Source of the DNA: Acinetobacter rudis
GTDB lineage: Bacteria > Pseudomonadota > Gammaproteobacteria > Pseudomonadales > Moraxellaceae
Length of the DNA stretch: 64,000 nt
Direction of reading: 5' to 3'
Assembly (NCBI RefSeq): GCF_000829675.1
Contig: NZ_BBRX01000017.1
Span: forward strand, 62,001 to 126,000
Shown here one piece after another: positions 19,819 through 28,821 of the stretch (within the stretch, counting starts at the first letter, position 1; each line of letters starts with the position of its first letter). Both the position numbers and the translations under genes were made by a program. Under the pieces are notes generated by a model. It saw only the letters and a list, made by a program, of their open reading frames with translations, ran no database searches and was not told the origin of the DNA.

Positions 19819-21333
19819 ATGGCAATGGACCGTATTCGTTTAGCTTCACTCCACGATAAAGTAATCAGCGCTGAACAAGCTGCTACTTTCATTGAAGATG
19901 GCATGACTGTTGGTATGAGTGGATTCACCCGCGCAGGTGAAGCTAAAGCTGTTCCTTTAGCCTTGGTAAAACAAGCCCAAGCTAATCCTTTAAAAATCAC
20001 CCTGATTACAGGCGCAAGCTTAGGTAATGATCTCGACAAACAACTCACAGAAGCAGGTGTATTAGCACGTCGCCTTCCTTTCCAAGTTGATAACACGCTA
20101 CGTCGTGCAATCAACAAAGGTGAAGTGATGTTTATCGACCAACACTTGTCTGAAACTGTTGAACAAATGCGTAACCAACAGCTTAAACGCCCTGATGTTG
20201 CAGTCATCGAAGCCGTTGCGATCACTAAAGATGGCGGCATCATCCCGACAACATCTGTTGGTAACTCTGCGAGCTTTGCAATTTTTGCTGAAAAAGTAAT
20301 TGTTGAAATCAACACTTCACTTGATCCAGCTTTTGAAGGCTTACACGATATTTATATCCCGAGCTACCGCCCTACACGTCAACCGATCCCTTTAACAAAA
20401 ATCGACGAACGTATTGGTACAACTGCAATCCAAATCGACCCATCTAAAATCGTTGGTATCGTATTTAACGACACAGCAGATTCGCCATCTACAGTGACTG
20501 AACCAGATGACGAAACTCAAGGTATTGCTAACCACCTTATCGCTTTCTTTGAAAAAGAAGTTGCTGAAGGCCGTTTACCTAAAGATCTAGGTCCACTTCA
20601 AGCGGGTATTGGTTCAATTGCTAACGCTGTATTGACTGGTCTTAAAGATTCAAACTTTGAAGATTTAGTGATGTATTCAGAAGTACTTCAAGACTGTACT
20701 TTTGAATTGATCGAAGCTGGCAAAATGAAATTTGCTTCAGGCTCATCAATCACACTTTCTCAGCAATGTGGTGACCGCGTATTCGGTAACATCGAAGCAT
20801 ACAAAGATAAACTTGTTCTTCGCCCACAAGAAATCTCAAACCACCCTGAAATCGTTCGCCGTCTTGGTATCATTGGTATCAACACTGCGCTTGAGTTTGA
20901 TATCTACGGTAACGTCAACTCAACCCACGTTTGTGGTACTAAAATGATGAATGGTATCGGTGGTTCAGGTGACTTTGCACGTAACGCTCACTTGGCTATT
21001 TTCGTAACCAAATCAATTGCGAAAGGTGGTGACATCTCTTCTGTTGTTCCTATGGCTTCTCACGTTGACCACAGCGAACACGACGTTGATATTCTAGTGA
21101 CTGAACAAGGTCTTGCAGACTTACGTGGTCTTGCACCACGTGAACGCGCTAAAGCAATTATCGACAACTGTGCACACCCAATGTATCGCGATGCGTTAAA
21201 CGACTACTTCGACCGCTCTTGTGCTATTGGTGGTCATACCCCGCACATTCTACGTGAAGCGCTGTCTTGGCACGCTAACTTTGAAGAAACTGGTCATATG
21301 CTTACAGCTGAAGCTCAAAGCAAAATTGCTTAA
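19819..21333 (+). CDS. Acetyl-CoA hydrolase/transferase family protein (succinate CoA-transferase type)
   Basis: The 504-residue cytosolic enzyme is of the Ach1/AarC group of class I CoA transferases, which typically move CoA between acetyl-CoA or propionyl-CoA and succinate. Visible motifs are GMSGFTRAGEAKAVP near the N-terminus, the probable catalytic glutamate (about residue 288) in MYSEVLQDCTFELIEAGK, GIGGSGDFARNAHLAIF, and TEQGLADLRGLAPRERA. The start ATG at 19819 follows GAGAG; an ATG two codons later is also possible. It is monocistronic with a strong terminator. It probably serves acetate or propionate metabolism. Confidence 0.9.
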   Translation: MAMDRIRLASLHDKVISAEQAATFIEDGMTVGMSGFTRAGEAKAVPLALVKQAQANPLKITLITGASLGNDLDKQLTEAGVLARRLPFQVDNTLRRAINKGEVMFIDQHLSETVEQMRNQQLKRPDVAVIEAVAITKDGGIIPTTSVGNSASFAIFAEKVIVEINTSLDPAFEGLHDIYIPSYRPTRQPIPLTKIDERIGTTAIQIDPSKIVGIVFNDTADSPSTVTEPDDETQGIANHLIAFFEKEVAEGRLPKDLGPLQAGIGSIANAVLTGLKDSNFEDLVMYSEVLQDCTFELIEAGKMKFASGSSITLSQQCGDRVFGNIEAYKDKLVLRPQEISNHPEIVRRLGIIGINTALEFDIYGNVNSTHVCGTKMMNGIGGSGDFARNAHLAIFVTKSIAKGGDISSVVPMASHVDHSEHDVDILVTEQGLADLRGLAPRERAKAIIDNCAHPMYRDALNDYFDRSCAIGGHTPHILREALSWHANFEETGHMLTAEAQSKIA

Positions 21334-21350
21334 GCTCCAGTAAGTAATAT

Positions 21351-21389
21351 AAAAAGACCCGCTTAATCATTTAGCGGGTCTTTTTTTTC
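21351..21389. terminator. Bidirectional terminator between CoA transferase and methyltransferase genes
   Basis: The stem AAAAAGACCCGCT / AGCGGGTCTTTTT has an eight-base loop and a long T-run. It lies between two convergent genes and can serve both. Confidence 0.92.
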
Positions 21390-21420
21390 ATTCATATTCA
21401 CTCAAAAGATCCATACACTC

Positions 21421-22173
21421 TTATATCGCTCGTGCCATTGCAGTATTGATTCGCCCAACACGCATGAATATTGGAAAACTAAGATCAAACAAGCAAGCTT
21501 GCTGCCCGATGTAATCACGAATTTCCTGCAAAGGATCCTGCTTATTCTTCACCATATAGTGTTTAAAGGCAGACCATGTAGACAGATAGTTTAGTAACTG
21601 CCCTGCATTCCATTGATAGTCCATAGATAAAGCAGGCATCTCGATCTCTTCAAACGGAAATGGGATCGTCTGGTAAGCTGCATCGACATATTGGCGCTCA
21701 ACATCCCAATATCCACTGAGGGTTTGCTTATATAAGCGCTGCACCAGCTGATTTAGCTCTACATCAGCAAGTTGCAATACCCCATAACCAATCACAGCCA
21801 ATAGCCCGTCAGGCTTCAAACAACGCTGCACTTCTCGATAGAACCCATTAAAATCAAACCAATGAATTGCCTGTGCCACAGTGATTAAGTCAAAACTCTG
21901 CATAAAGAAACTGGTTTTTTCTGCCAACTGCACTTGATAGCTGACATTTTCCAAACGCGGTGCTTGCTCTAACTGCTGAGCACTTAAATCAGTAGCAACA
22001 ACATGTTCAAAATATGGTGCCAACACCTGAGTAAATTGTCCTGAACCAGCAGCACAATCCCAAGCCAATTGACGCTCTGGAACATGTTCTAAAATTGCTT
22101 CTAATACTGTTGAAGGGTAACTTGGTCGAGCTTGTTGATACAGCCGACTTCCTGTCGAAAATAAATCTTTCAT
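21421..22173 (-). CDS. Class I SAM-dependent methyltransferase
   Basis: The 250-residue protein has a UbiE/Methyltransf_11-type fold. Motif I is AWDCAAGSGQFTQVLAPYF, an acidic residue ends the next strand in VVATDLSAQQLEQA, and motif IV-like FDLITVAQAIHWFD and CLKPDGLLAVIGYG follow. Proteins with this opening (LFSTGSRLYQQARPSYP) are usually small-molecule methyltransferases of unknown substrate. It stands alone, facing the CoA transferase gene. The region upstream leads to the tRNA-Phe pair. Confidence 0.88.
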   Translation of the reverse strand: MKDLFSTGSRLYQQARPSYPSTVLEAILEHVPERQLAWDCAAGSGQFTQVLAPYFEHVVATDLSAQQLEQAPRLENVSYQVQLAEKTSFFMQSFDLITVAQAIHWFDFNGFYREVQRCLKPDGLLAVIGYGVLQLADVELNQLVQRLYKQTLSGYWDVERQYVDAAYQTIPFPFEEIEMPALSMDYQWNAGQLLNYLSTWSAFKHYMVKNKQDPLQEIRDYIGQQACLFDLSFPIFMRVGRINTAMARAI

Positions 22174-22257
22174 CTACTTTATATTGTTATTCGTTCACTT
22201 AGTGGCGTTATTTATACCATCAGACCCAGTATAAAAACTAATTTTTATATTTTTTTA

Positions 22258-22298
22258 CAATAAAAAAGGCCTATCTTGTATTTAAGATAGGCTTTTTC
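22258..22298 (-). terminator. Terminator of the first tRNA-Phe gene
   Basis: On the minus strand, GCCTATCTT pairs with AAGATAGGC across a six-base loop and is followed by CTTTTTTATT. It lies five bases past the tRNA 3' end. Confidence 0.88.
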
Positions 22299-22303
22299 AA
22301 ATA

Positions 22304-22379
22304 TGGTGGCGAGACCCAGGATCGAACTGGGGACACACGGATTTTCAATCCGTTGCTCTACCTACTGAGCTATCACGCC
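22304..22379 (-). tRNA. tRNA-Phe (GAA), copy 1
   Basis: The 76-nucleotide cloverleaf includes an encoded CCA. The anticodon arm GGATTGAAAATCC gives anticodon GAA. D-loop (TAGCTCAGTAGGTAGAGC) and T-loop (GTTCGATCC) are standard. The acceptor stem GGCGTGA / TCTCGCC carries one T-T mismatch, shared with the second copy. It is identical to the copy at 22517-22592. Confidence 0.97.
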
Positions 22380-22389
22380 GATGCCGTGT

Positions 22390-22418
22390 ATTAAGCCGTA
22401 TCTAAGATAATTAGTCAA
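22390..22418 (-). promoter_or_regulatory. Promoter of tRNA-Phe copy 1
   Basis: On the minus strand TTGACT (22413-22418) is followed after about 18 bases by a TTAATA-type -10, then the tRNA about ten bases on. It lies downstream of the other tRNA's terminator, so this copy has its own promoter. Confidence 0.65.
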
Positions 22419-22460
22419 TAAAAATCATTTATTTTTAAACTGATCGAATATTTTTTATGC

Positions 22461-22489
22461 AAAAAAAATCCCTGATGGGATCAGGGATT
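22461..22489 (-). terminator. Terminator of the second tRNA-Phe gene
   Basis: The stem AATCCCTGA / TCAGGGATT has a five-base loop and is followed on the minus strand by a run of T. Confidence 0.9.
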
Positions 22490-22516
22490 GAAAACATTTA
22501 AATACGTTTTTAAATA

Positions 22517-22592
22517 TGGTGGCGAGACCCAGGATCGAACTGGGGACACACGGATTTTCAATCCGTTGCTCTACCTACTGAGCTATCACGCC
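22517..22592 (-). tRNA. tRNA-Phe (GAA), copy 2
   Basis: The sequence is the same as copy 1 over all 76 nucleotides, including CCA and the T-T mismatch in the acceptor stem. The flanking promoters and terminators differ, so the two copies are separate transcription units rather than one tandem transcript. Confidence 0.97.
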
Positions 22593-22602
22593 GATGGGGC
22601 GT

Positions 22603-22631
22603 ATTAAACAATTATCCGCATTTTTCGTCAA
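22603..22631 (-). promoter_or_regulatory. Promoter of tRNA-Phe copy 2
   Basis: On the minus strand TTGACG (22626-22631), a 17-base spacer and TTTAAT (22603-22608) are followed by a GC-rich discriminator (ACGCCCC). That is the pattern of a strong, growth-rate-controlled stable-RNA promoter. Confidence 0.8.
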
Positions 22632-22703
22632 GCAAGATTTAAAAAAAATCGTGCGATAGCTTATTTTTAAAACAAATTAAGCTTAAAATGGCGAATTAAT
22701 CAC

Positions 22704-23081
22704 TTATAGTTTACCCAAATGCATCAAACAACGGCGAATTGCACCACAACCTGGCTCAAAACTCTCCACACCTTTGCTTTGTTCCATTCGGCAAGCCTCT
22801 GCAACTAAACGTTCAGCAACCCCACGACCACGATTAGCTGGGTGCACCACGATATTTTCCAATACTCGGCTGTTCCCCTGCCCACTAGACCAAATTGCGC
22901 CAATTATTTTTGTATTAAATACAGCAGCATAAACTAGGGTATACTGAGCTAAATTTTGCTCAAGTTGTTCAATCGCATCTTGTCCATCCGCAAACTCTGG
23001 ACTGGTATCGTAAATACGTTCCAGTTGATCACGAATTTCATCATTTTCCAGTGTAGTGTATGGATGTACGGTAATTGGCAT
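22704..23081 (-). CDS. GNAT-fold protein, PanZ (acetyl-CoA sensor) type
   Basis: The 125-residue single-domain GNAT protein has the acetyl-CoA loop HPANRGRGVAERLVAEA. It resembles the PanZ/PanM family, small GNAT proteins that bind acetyl-CoA and promote the self-cleavage of aspartate decarboxylase PanD for beta-alanine and CoA synthesis. The resemblance is by length, by the IYDTSPEFADGQDAIEQLE region and by the Cys-containing FEPGCGAIRRCLM tail. The PanZ call is from memory of Acinetobacter annotation and is moderate; GNAT is certain. GGAGGG precedes the ATG. It is divergent from hisB with 87 bases between. Confidence 0.75.
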   Translation of the reverse strand: MPITVHPYTTLENDEIRDQLERIYDTSPEFADGQDAIEQLEQNLAQYTLVYAAVFNTKIIGAIWSSGQGNSRVLENIVVHPANRGRGVAERLVAEACRMEQSKGVESFEPGCGAIRRCLMHLGKL

Positions 23082-23168
23082 TGATTAACCCTCCAGAGCA
23101 AACTAATATGCCATGACATTGTCACAGCCAATATTTTTTATTTCAAACTTTTTTTGAGGAATGTGTCC

Positions 23169-23762
23169 ATGACGCAACGTATCAGTGAAGTCGTTCGCAA
23201 CACCAACGAAACCAAAATTCGCGTTCGCGTGAATCTTGATGGTACAGGGCAAGGCACCCTCAATACTGGTATTCCCTTTTTAGACCATATGATCGATCAA
23301 ATCAAACGTCATGGACTGTTTGATATTGATATTGAATGTGATGGTGACCTTGAGATTGATGATCATCATACTGTAGAAGACTGTGGTATCACACTCGGTC
23401 AAGCTTTTGCTCAAGCACTTGGTGATAAAAAAGGCTTACGTCGTTATGGCCACTTCTATGCACCATTAGATGAATCACTCAGCCGTGCTGTGGTAGATTT
23501 ATCTGGTCGCCCAGGCTTATTTATGGACATTCCATTTACACGTGCAATGATTGGTCGTTTTGACGTGGATCTGTTTTCAGAGTTCTTCCAAGGCTTTGTA
23601 AACCATGCCCTAATCACTATTCATATCGACAACCTCAAAGGTAAAAACAGCCATCACCAAATTGAAAGTGTATTTAAAGCCTTTGCACGTGCTTTACGTA
23701 TGGCTTGTGAAGTTGATCCACGTGCTGCGAATACCATTGCTTCAACCAAAGGAACACTTTAA
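23169..23762 (+). CDS. hisB: Imidazoleglycerol-phosphate dehydratase HisB
   Basis: HisB carries out the sixth step of histidine synthesis. The 197-residue monofunctional enzyme has the metal-binding motifs [31 protein letters not shown], and [18 protein letters not shown]. The ATG at 23169 follows TGAGGA with good spacing; the upstream TTG at 23154 is not needed. It lacks the phosphatase domain fused in enterobacteria. hisH follows with a one-base overlap (TAATG), so the two are coupled. Confidence 0.97.
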   Translation: MTQRISEVVRNTNETKIRVRVNLDGTGQGTLNTGIPFLDHMIDQIKRHGLFDIDIECDGDLEIDDHHTVEDCGITLGQAFAQALGDKKGLRRYGHFYAPLDESLSRAVVDLSGRPGLFMDIPFTRAMIGRFDVDLFSEFFQGFVNHALITIHIDNLKGKNSHHQIESVFKAFARALRMACEVDPRAANTIASTKGTL

Positions 23763-24379
23763 TGACCCGTATTGCACTTCTTGATTATGGTATGGGTAAT
23801 CTACACTCTGCTGGCAAAGCTTTAGAGCATGTCGGCGCTCGTGTTGATATTACCAACGATCCGAAGTTAATCACCCAAGCAGACAAAATCGTCTTTCCTG
23901 GTGTAGGTGCAATGCGTGATTGTATCCATGGTATGCAACAAGCAGGGATTGATGAAGTTATCAAAAATGCTGTATTTAATAAACCTGTACTGGCGATCTG
24001 TGTGGGTATGCAAGCGTTGATGACACACTCAGAAGAAAATGGTGGTAGTGAAGCTTTGGGTATATTTCCAGGCACAGTCAAACGCTTCCCAGATTCAGCA
24101 GAATTAAAAGTTCCACATATGGGTTGGAACCAAGTACAGCAACGTGATCCATCTCACCCCATGTGGCGCGATATTGCCCAAGACAGTCGCTTTTACTTTG
24201 TCCATAGCTACTATGTGCAACCTGAAAATGCAGATTTAGTGGCAGCACAATGTGACTACGGCCTACCGTTCTGTGCTGCAATTCATCAAGACAATTTATT
24301 TGCGACTCAGTTCCACCCTGAAAAAAGTCATACAGCAGGTTTACAATTGCTCAAGAACTTTGTCGAGTGGAATATCTAA
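23762..24379 (+). CDS. hisH: Imidazole glycerol phosphate synthase glutaminase subunit HisH
   Basis: HisH hydrolyses glutamine and passes ammonia to HisF. The 205-residue class I amidotransferase has the nucleophile Cys in [13 protein letters not shown] and the His-Glu pair in [10 protein letters not shown]. The oxyanion region [10 protein letters not shown] is present. Its partner hisF lies 4.4 kb downstream, separated by other genes. A hairpin follows the stop at 24389-24411. Confidence 0.96.
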   Translation: MTRIALLDYGMGNLHSAGKALEHVGARVDITNDPKLITQADKIVFPGVGAMRDCIHGMQQAGIDEVIKNAVFNKPVLAICVGMQALMTHSEENGGSEALGIFPGTVKRFPDSAELKVPHMGWNQVQQRDPSHPMWRDIAQDSRFYFVHSYYVQPENADLVAAQCDYGLPFCAAIHQDNLFATQFHPEKSHTAGLQLLKNFVEWNI

Positions 24380-24388
24380 GTCAGGATT

Positions 24389-24416
24389 GAAGCATCACTT
24401 GATGATGCTTCTCTTT
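24389..24416 (+). terminator. Hairpin after hisH, possible terminator
   Basis: The stem GAAGCATCA / TGATGCTTC has a five-base loop and is followed by TCTTTGATTTG. The T-tract is weak, so some readthrough into hisA is likely. Confidence 0.55.
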
Positions 24417-24547
24417 GATTTGTCACAACTTCATATTTTTTAAATGAATAAATAAAAAGCAGCATTGAGTACTTAGCGAATGATCAATACTTTGCTAAGA
24501 TGGCGGCGAATTAATTTGTTTAAATGTTACAGGCAAGGAGCGTAAGC

Positions 24548-25279
24548 ATGCTGATCATCCCAGCAATTGACCTTAAAGATGGTAAATGTGTTCGTTTAAA
24601 ACAAGGTCGTATGGAAGATGATACCGTATTTTCCGACGATCCAGTGGCAACAGCACAACATTGGGTAGATCAAGGTGCACGACGCTTACATCTTGTGGAC
24701 TTAAACGGTGCCTTTGCTGGTACTCCAATCCATAAACCTGTAGTTGAAGCCATTGCAAGAGCACAACCTGAATTACCTATTCAAATTGGCGGTGGTATTC
24801 GCTCCTTTGAAACAATTGAGCACTATCTCGAAGCTGGCGTAAGCTTTGTCATCATTGGCACTAAAGCAGTAAAAGAGCCAGAATTCGTTGAAGAAGCGTG
24901 TAAACGTTTTGCAGGTCATATTATCGTAGGTATTGATGCCATGAATGGCATGGTTGCAACCGATGGTTGGGCTAACGTTACCGATGTTAAAGCAACTGAT
25001 TTAGCAAAACGTTTTGCTGATGCTGGTGTATCAAGCATTGTTTATACCGACATCGCACGTGATGGCATGATGCAAGGTGTAAACGTTGAACAAACTGTTC
25101 ATCTTGCTCAATATTCAGGTTTACCTGTGATTGCTTCTGGTGGTGTAACTAACCTCGATGACGTTCACAACCTCAAAGGTCAACCAGGCATTTTAGGTGC
25201 GATTACAGGTCGTGCGATTTACGAAGGTACCTTGAACCTACGTGAAGCTCAGTTAATCTTGGATGAACAATCTCTCTAA
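24548..25279 (+). CDS. hisA: Phosphoribosylformimino-AICAR-phosphate isomerase HisA
   Basis: HisA is a (beta/alpha)8-barrel isomerase of histidine synthesis. The 243-residue product opens [20 protein letters not shown] and has the paired phosphate sites [14 protein letters not shown] and [13 protein letters not shown], plus the catalytic Asp in [10 protein letters not shown]. The ATG at 24548 lies seven bases after AAGGAG. An ATG at 24524 would add eight residues that do not fit the family. It has a hairpin on each side and probably its own promoter. Confidence 0.97.
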   Translation: MLIIPAIDLKDGKCVRLKQGRMEDDTVFSDDPVATAQHWVDQGARRLHLVDLNGAFAGTPIHKPVVEAIARAQPELPIQIGGGIRSFETIEHYLEAGVSFVIIGTKAVKEPEFVEEACKRFAGHIIVGIDAMNGMVATDGWANVTDVKATDLAKRFADAGVSSIVYTDIARDGMMQGVNVEQTVHLAQYSGLPVIASGGVTNLDDVHNLKGQPGILGAITGRAIYEGTLNLREAQLILDEQSL

Positions 25280-25308
25280 GACGCTAAACAGCTCAACACG
25301 ATTCATTT

Positions 25309-25338
25309 AAAAAGAGATCTATATGATCTCTTTTTTAT
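25309..25338 (+). terminator. Rho-independent terminator of hisA
   Basis: The stem AAAAAGAGATC / GATCTCTTTTTT has a five-base loop and an extended T-run. Confidence 0.9.
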
Positions 25339-25417
25339 ATGGTGAATTCCCCCTGTACCTACAGCTTCACGATATAATCTGTGTGCCGTTTTATCCTGTG
25401 TGATGATCTTCTTTTTC

Positions 25418-26332
25418 ATGTCAAATATCTCCCCGAATTGGATTCAATCCAAAGCCCCTCAGCTCTCTCTGTTGTTTATGACCGTAATTTGGGGAGGCAC
25501 TTTTATTGTGGTGCAATATGCCCTCAATTACAGTACACCGATGTTTTTTGTGGGCTGTCGCTTTGCCGCTGCTGCTTTTTTTGTCAGTCTACTTTACTGG
25601 CGTGAATTGCGTGGTATGACACGAAAAGACTTGATAGCAGGCTTTATGATTGGTGCGGCAATTGCTGGCGGTTATGGTATGCAAACTGTTGGCCTACAAA
25701 GTATTAGCAGCAGTGAATCCGCTTTTCTTACTGCACTTTATGTGCCTTTAGTGCCAATCTTATTATGGATTATTTTTCGTAAAGCACCACATATCATGAC
25801 GTGGATTGGGGTCGTCATGGCTTTTATTGGTTTGCTCTTACTCACGGGGAATGGGTTAAATCAACTGCATTTCAATTTTGGGCAAATGATTACAATCATT
25901 GGCTCTATTTCCATTGCGCTAGAAATCATTTTTATTGGCTATTTCTCTAAGCATGTCAATCTAGCAAGAGTCACTGTATTACAACTTGCTTTTGCCTCGA
26001 TTGTGAGTTTCGTCAGTATGCCCTTCATTGGTGAACTGGCGATCCCTGCATTTTCATGGCCACTACTGCTGATCGCAGCAGGACTGGGTGGTGCAAGTGC
26101 CTTTATCCAACTGGTAATGAACTGGGCACAGCGATTCGTTGATCCAACTCAAGCTGCCATCATCTACGCAGCAGAACCCGTATGGGCAGGCATCATTGGT
26201 CGTCTTGCTGGAGAGCGTCTACCCTTTAGTGCCCTAGCAGGAGGCATGCTTGTGGTTTTAGCGGTGATAGTTAGTCAAATCAAGCCAAGATTTTTGCTCA
26301 AAAAACTCAAAAAACAGCAAAAAACCTCTTAG
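25418..26332 (+). CDS. EamA (DMT superfamily) transporter
   Basis: The roughly 304-residue inner-membrane protein has about ten hydrophobic helices in two EamA repeats, typical of drug/metabolite exporters such as those for amino acids or threonine. The first repeat opens SLLFMTVIWGGTFIVVQYAL; the second ends LAGERLPFSALAGGMLVVLA with the conserved acidic residue. The start is uncertain: ATG 25418 gives the usual N-terminus, ATG 25403 and GTG 25400 are alternatives, and none has a good ribosome-binding site. The C-terminus is basic (KKLKKQQK). The substrate is unknown. Confidence 0.88.
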   Translation: MSNISPNWIQSKAPQLSLLFMTVIWGGTFIVVQYALNYSTPMFFVGCRFAAAAFFVSLLYWRELRGMTRKDLIAGFMIGAAIAGGYGMQTVGLQSISSSESAFLTALYVPLVPILLWIIFRKAPHIMTWIGVVMAFIGLLLLTGNGLNQLHFNFGQMITIIGSISIALEIIFIGYFSKHVNLARVTVLQLAFASIVSFVSMPFIGELAIPAFSWPLLLIAAGLGGASAFIQLVMNWAQRFVDPTQAAIIYAAEPVWAGIIGRLAGERLPFSALAGGMLVVLAVIVSQIKPRFLLKKLKKQQKTS

Positions 26333-26352
26333 CACAAGTTCAGACTCAGCCA

Positions 26353-26658
26353 TCAATTTGATGATATAGAAATACACGGTGTGTAATATTCAACAATAGG
26401 AAATGGACTATAAAAGTGGTGCAATAATGCCTTCCATTCTTGATATTGCACCGATTTTCTAAATCCTTGCTGATGATCCTCAAGACGCTCCCACTGGATC
26501 AGCAATAAATAACGATCTGGTAACTGATGATGTTTGAGCAGTTCTAACCCCAAAAAGCCAGGCATCTGAGCAATCAATAATTTTGCTTGCTGCATTGCTT
26601 GTTCAAATGCCTCTGACTGATGCGCTAAAATATTGAGTTCCACACGCTCTACAATCAT
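26353..26658 (-). CDS. Antibiotic biosynthesis monooxygenase (ABM) domain protein
   Basis: The 101-residue single-domain protein has the dimeric alpha/beta-barrel ABM fold: MIVERVELNILAHQSEAFEQ, then MPGFLGLELLKHH, then YLLLIQWERLEDHQQGFRKS. Relatives are quinol or haem-degrading monooxygenases or have no known activity. The ATG at 26658 has AGGAG upstream, while the longer frame to 26706 overlaps the neighbour upstream. It lies 16 bases after a membrane-protein gene on the same strand. Confidence 0.82.
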   Translation of the reverse strand: MIVERVELNILAHQSEAFEQAMQQAKLLIAQMPGFLGLELLKHHQLPDRYLLLIQWERLEDHQQGFRKSVQYQEWKALLHHFYSPFPIVEYYTPCISISSN

Positions 26659-26674
26659 CAAATTACTCCTATAA

Positions 26675-27073
26675 TTACTGCTCAGTATACATGGCCTTGC
26701 CATCACTCAAATTAATCATGCCTCGAATAGCACGATAGACAATCCAAACCCATGACAAACCAATAACGGCAAAACAAAAACTACTTGCGCCTAAAGCCAC
26801 GCCAAAGAAAGCGTCAGGATTCTCTCCAGTGAAGAGTAAAAATAAAAATGGAATAAATGCAATCACGTTCCAAATTAAATACCACCAAAAACTACGAATC
26901 TGCCAGCGAAAATGACTTTCAAATATCGTGCCCTTTACCCGATCCAATCGAACATAATTAATAATAAGTGCAATAATCGCCAAAATACCTGCTGTAAAAA
27001 TAGCAAGGATATAAAGAATATATAAGGCGAAAGTTAAGCTTCGATCTGCTTGTTCATTTAAATTCTGTTGCAT
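26675..27073 (-). CDS. Small membrane protein, DUF4870-like
   Basis: The 132-residue protein has three or four hydrophobic helices (FALYILYILAIFTAGILAII, YLIWNVIAFIPFLFLLF, CFAVIGLSWVWIVYRAIRG) and a central HFRWQIRSFWW, a pattern recalled for DUF4870 proteins. AAGGAG precedes the ATG. It is probably in an operon with the ABM gene downstream and the cold-shock-domain gene 19 bases upstream. Function unknown. Confidence 0.8.
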   Translation of the reverse strand: MQQNLNEQADRSLTFALYILYILAIFTAGILAIIALIINYVRLDRVKGTIFESHFRWQIRSFWWYLIWNVIAFIPFLFLLFTGENPDAFFGVALGASSFCFAVIGLSWVWIVYRAIRGMINLSDGKAMYTEQ

Positions 27074-27092
27074 ATTAAGCTCCTTTGAACCA

Positions 27093-27722
27093 TCAAACTA
27101 ACATAGCATTGAATGGTGAAATTAACCAAAGTAATAACAAAACATGAAAGATAATAGTCAGACGATAAATCCGTAAAAAAGAAGCTTTTTGTGTCTTATG
27201 CCGTAGTCTTTGTTGAGCTAGCCAAGCTGCAGGCCAGCCTCCTAAGAACGACAAAACATGTAAAGTTTGTTCCGGAACACGTCGATTACCCAACTGTGCA
27301 GCCTCTTTATCCTGACTATAAAACCAATAACAAACTACATTCATCAGAATCAAAAACATCGGTAGTAGTGCAGGTAAACGCCCTATAGCCGCCAAGACAC
27401 CTAAAACCACAATATAAATCACGATCACAATGACCATTGGTGACTTGACTTGGATATCCTTGGTCTTGAATACCTTGACGTTATTGACAACATTTTTTTG
27501 TGTTTGAGATGCTTTTAAGTAAACAACTTGGGTTGCCCGATAACGCCCCTGCCCATCTAGAGCCACTTGATAATCCAAGGCACAACCCACGATCGGGCGT
27601 GGGCCTGGTCGAGAAAACTCTTTGATGTGTAAAAATACACGTGCTTTATTTGTGTCATTAGGTTGAATAAAACCATAGCCTTTTTCATCATGCCATTCGA
27701 CCAAACGCCCTTGATCACGCAT
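27093..27722 (-). CDS. Cold-shock domain fused to DUF1294 membrane domain
   Basis: The 209-residue protein joins two parts. Residues 1-70 are a cold-shock-like nucleic-acid-binding domain (GRLVEWHDEKGYGFIQPND, then VFLHIKEFSRPGPRPIVG). After a charged linker, residues 100-209 hold about three helices of the DUF1294 type, with the family phrase SFLGGWPAAWLAQQRLRHKT. The fusion is known in Gammaproteobacteria, but its role is not. It could tether an RNA-binding module to the inner membrane. It heads the small operon reading leftward. Confidence 0.85.
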   Translation of the reverse strand: MRDQGRLVEWHDEKGYGFIQPNDTNKARVFLHIKEFSRPGPRPIVGCALDYQVALDGQGRYRATQVVYLKASQTQKNVVNNVKVFKTKDIQVKSPMVIVIVIYIVVLGVLAAIGRLPALLPMFLILMNVVCYWFYSQDKEAAQLGNRRVPEQTLHVLSFLGGWPAAWLAQQRLRHKTQKASFLRIYRLTIIFHVLLLLWLISPFNAMLV

Positions 27723-27763
27723 ATATTTTTCCTCTTTACTTACTGTATACGCAAGATCAAACC

Positions 27764-28708
27764 TTAGATGCGCTGTAATCGATCTACCACTATGGCTCGC
27801 ATTTCTAACGGATTTTTAAATAGAATATCGTCACCACTACGTCCTTGTGCATGGTTTTTTTGAGCGACGGATAATCGCATTAACCAAAAACGACAAGCCA
27901 CTACAGCCAAATATATATGTAGACACGCCTGCTCATCTGTAGTGAGCGCACGAACTTGATTATAAGCACTGACATAATGATCAAACTTTTCAGCATTCAA
28001 ATCTGGAGCTGGATACTCCGTACAGAAGTCATTGATACTAATGGCTAAATCAAACAATAACTCATCATAGTTCAATTCATAAAAATCTAAAATACCCACT
28101 AATTCATCACCTTGAAACAAAGTATTATCTCGAAATAAATCAGAGTGGATAAATCCTTTCGGGCGCTCTGGATAGCGTTCACGAGTTTGTTGAAATAGAT
28201 CTAAAACCAATTGTAATAAAGCAGCATCTTCATCATTCATATCTTTTTGCAAAGTGTAAGCAACATTTTTCCAATACTGATGATCACGACTAAACTGACG
28301 TTGCAATGAAAAATCCATTAGAGCGACATGCATACCCGCCTGCGCACGAGCAATCGCTTGGATCTGTTGTAGACTGGCCTGCTCTGGATGCTTACCCTGT
28401 AAACGTGGTGCAATCTGTGCAGCTTTACCAACAATATGATGAATAGCACGTTGCTGATGTTTAAGTGGCACCGCAACAGGAATCTGATATTGCTGTAGAC
28501 GATCTAGCACAGGTACAATCTCACCTGCTTGAACTTCATCCATGTCTTCAAAAACAGTCAATACATATTGTTGATGATCAGCACTTCTTAAAAAATAATT
28601 GGTATTTTGAATACCCGCTTGTATCGGAATTAATTCAATCACCTCAAGCCCATAGGGCGCTGCAAAGTTCTGAACCTGCGCTAAACTTAAAGTGGTGTAG
28701 ACCGACAT
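27764..28708 (-). CDS. thrB: Homoserine kinase (APH-fold type)
   Basis: The enzyme phosphorylates homoserine in threonine synthesis. This 314-residue form belongs to the aminoglycoside-phosphotransferase fold used by pseudomonads and their relatives, not the GHMP kinase of E. coli. Motifs are GIQNTNYFLRS near the N-terminus, the catalytic loop FIHSDLFRDNTLF, and the metal-binding LDFYELNYDELLFDLAI. The opening MSVYTTLSLAQVQNFAAPYG matches that family from memory. It is divergent from hisF, with 113 bases between start codons. Confidence 0.9.
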   Translation of the reverse strand: MSVYTTLSLAQVQNFAAPYGLEVIELIPIQAGIQNTNYFLRSADHQQYVLTVFEDMDEVQAGEIVPVLDRLQQYQIPVAVPLKHQQRAIHHIVGKAAQIAPRLQGKHPEQASLQQIQAIARAQAGMHVALMDFSLQRQFSRDHQYWKNVAYTLQKDMNDEDAALLQLVLDLFQQTRERYPERPKGFIHSDLFRDNTLFQGDELVGILDFYELNYDELLFDLAISINDFCTEYPAPDLNAEKFDHYVSAYNQVRALTTDEQACLHIYLAVVACRFWLMRLSVAQKNHAQGRSGDDILFKNPLEMRAIVVDRLQRI

Positions 28709-28821
28709 AGAATTCCTGCAAAAAAATCAACATAAGTTTGATAGAATACTCGTTCACACTATCAAGGTGTAGCATCTTGGTAGCAAAGTTTAATAATCGT
28801 CTGTAATTGTTGGAAAAAATT

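Noticed and set aside
22304..22592. tRNA-Phe pair as boundaries of a mobile element
   Set aside because: Only terminators and promoters lie between them and no integrase is nearby.
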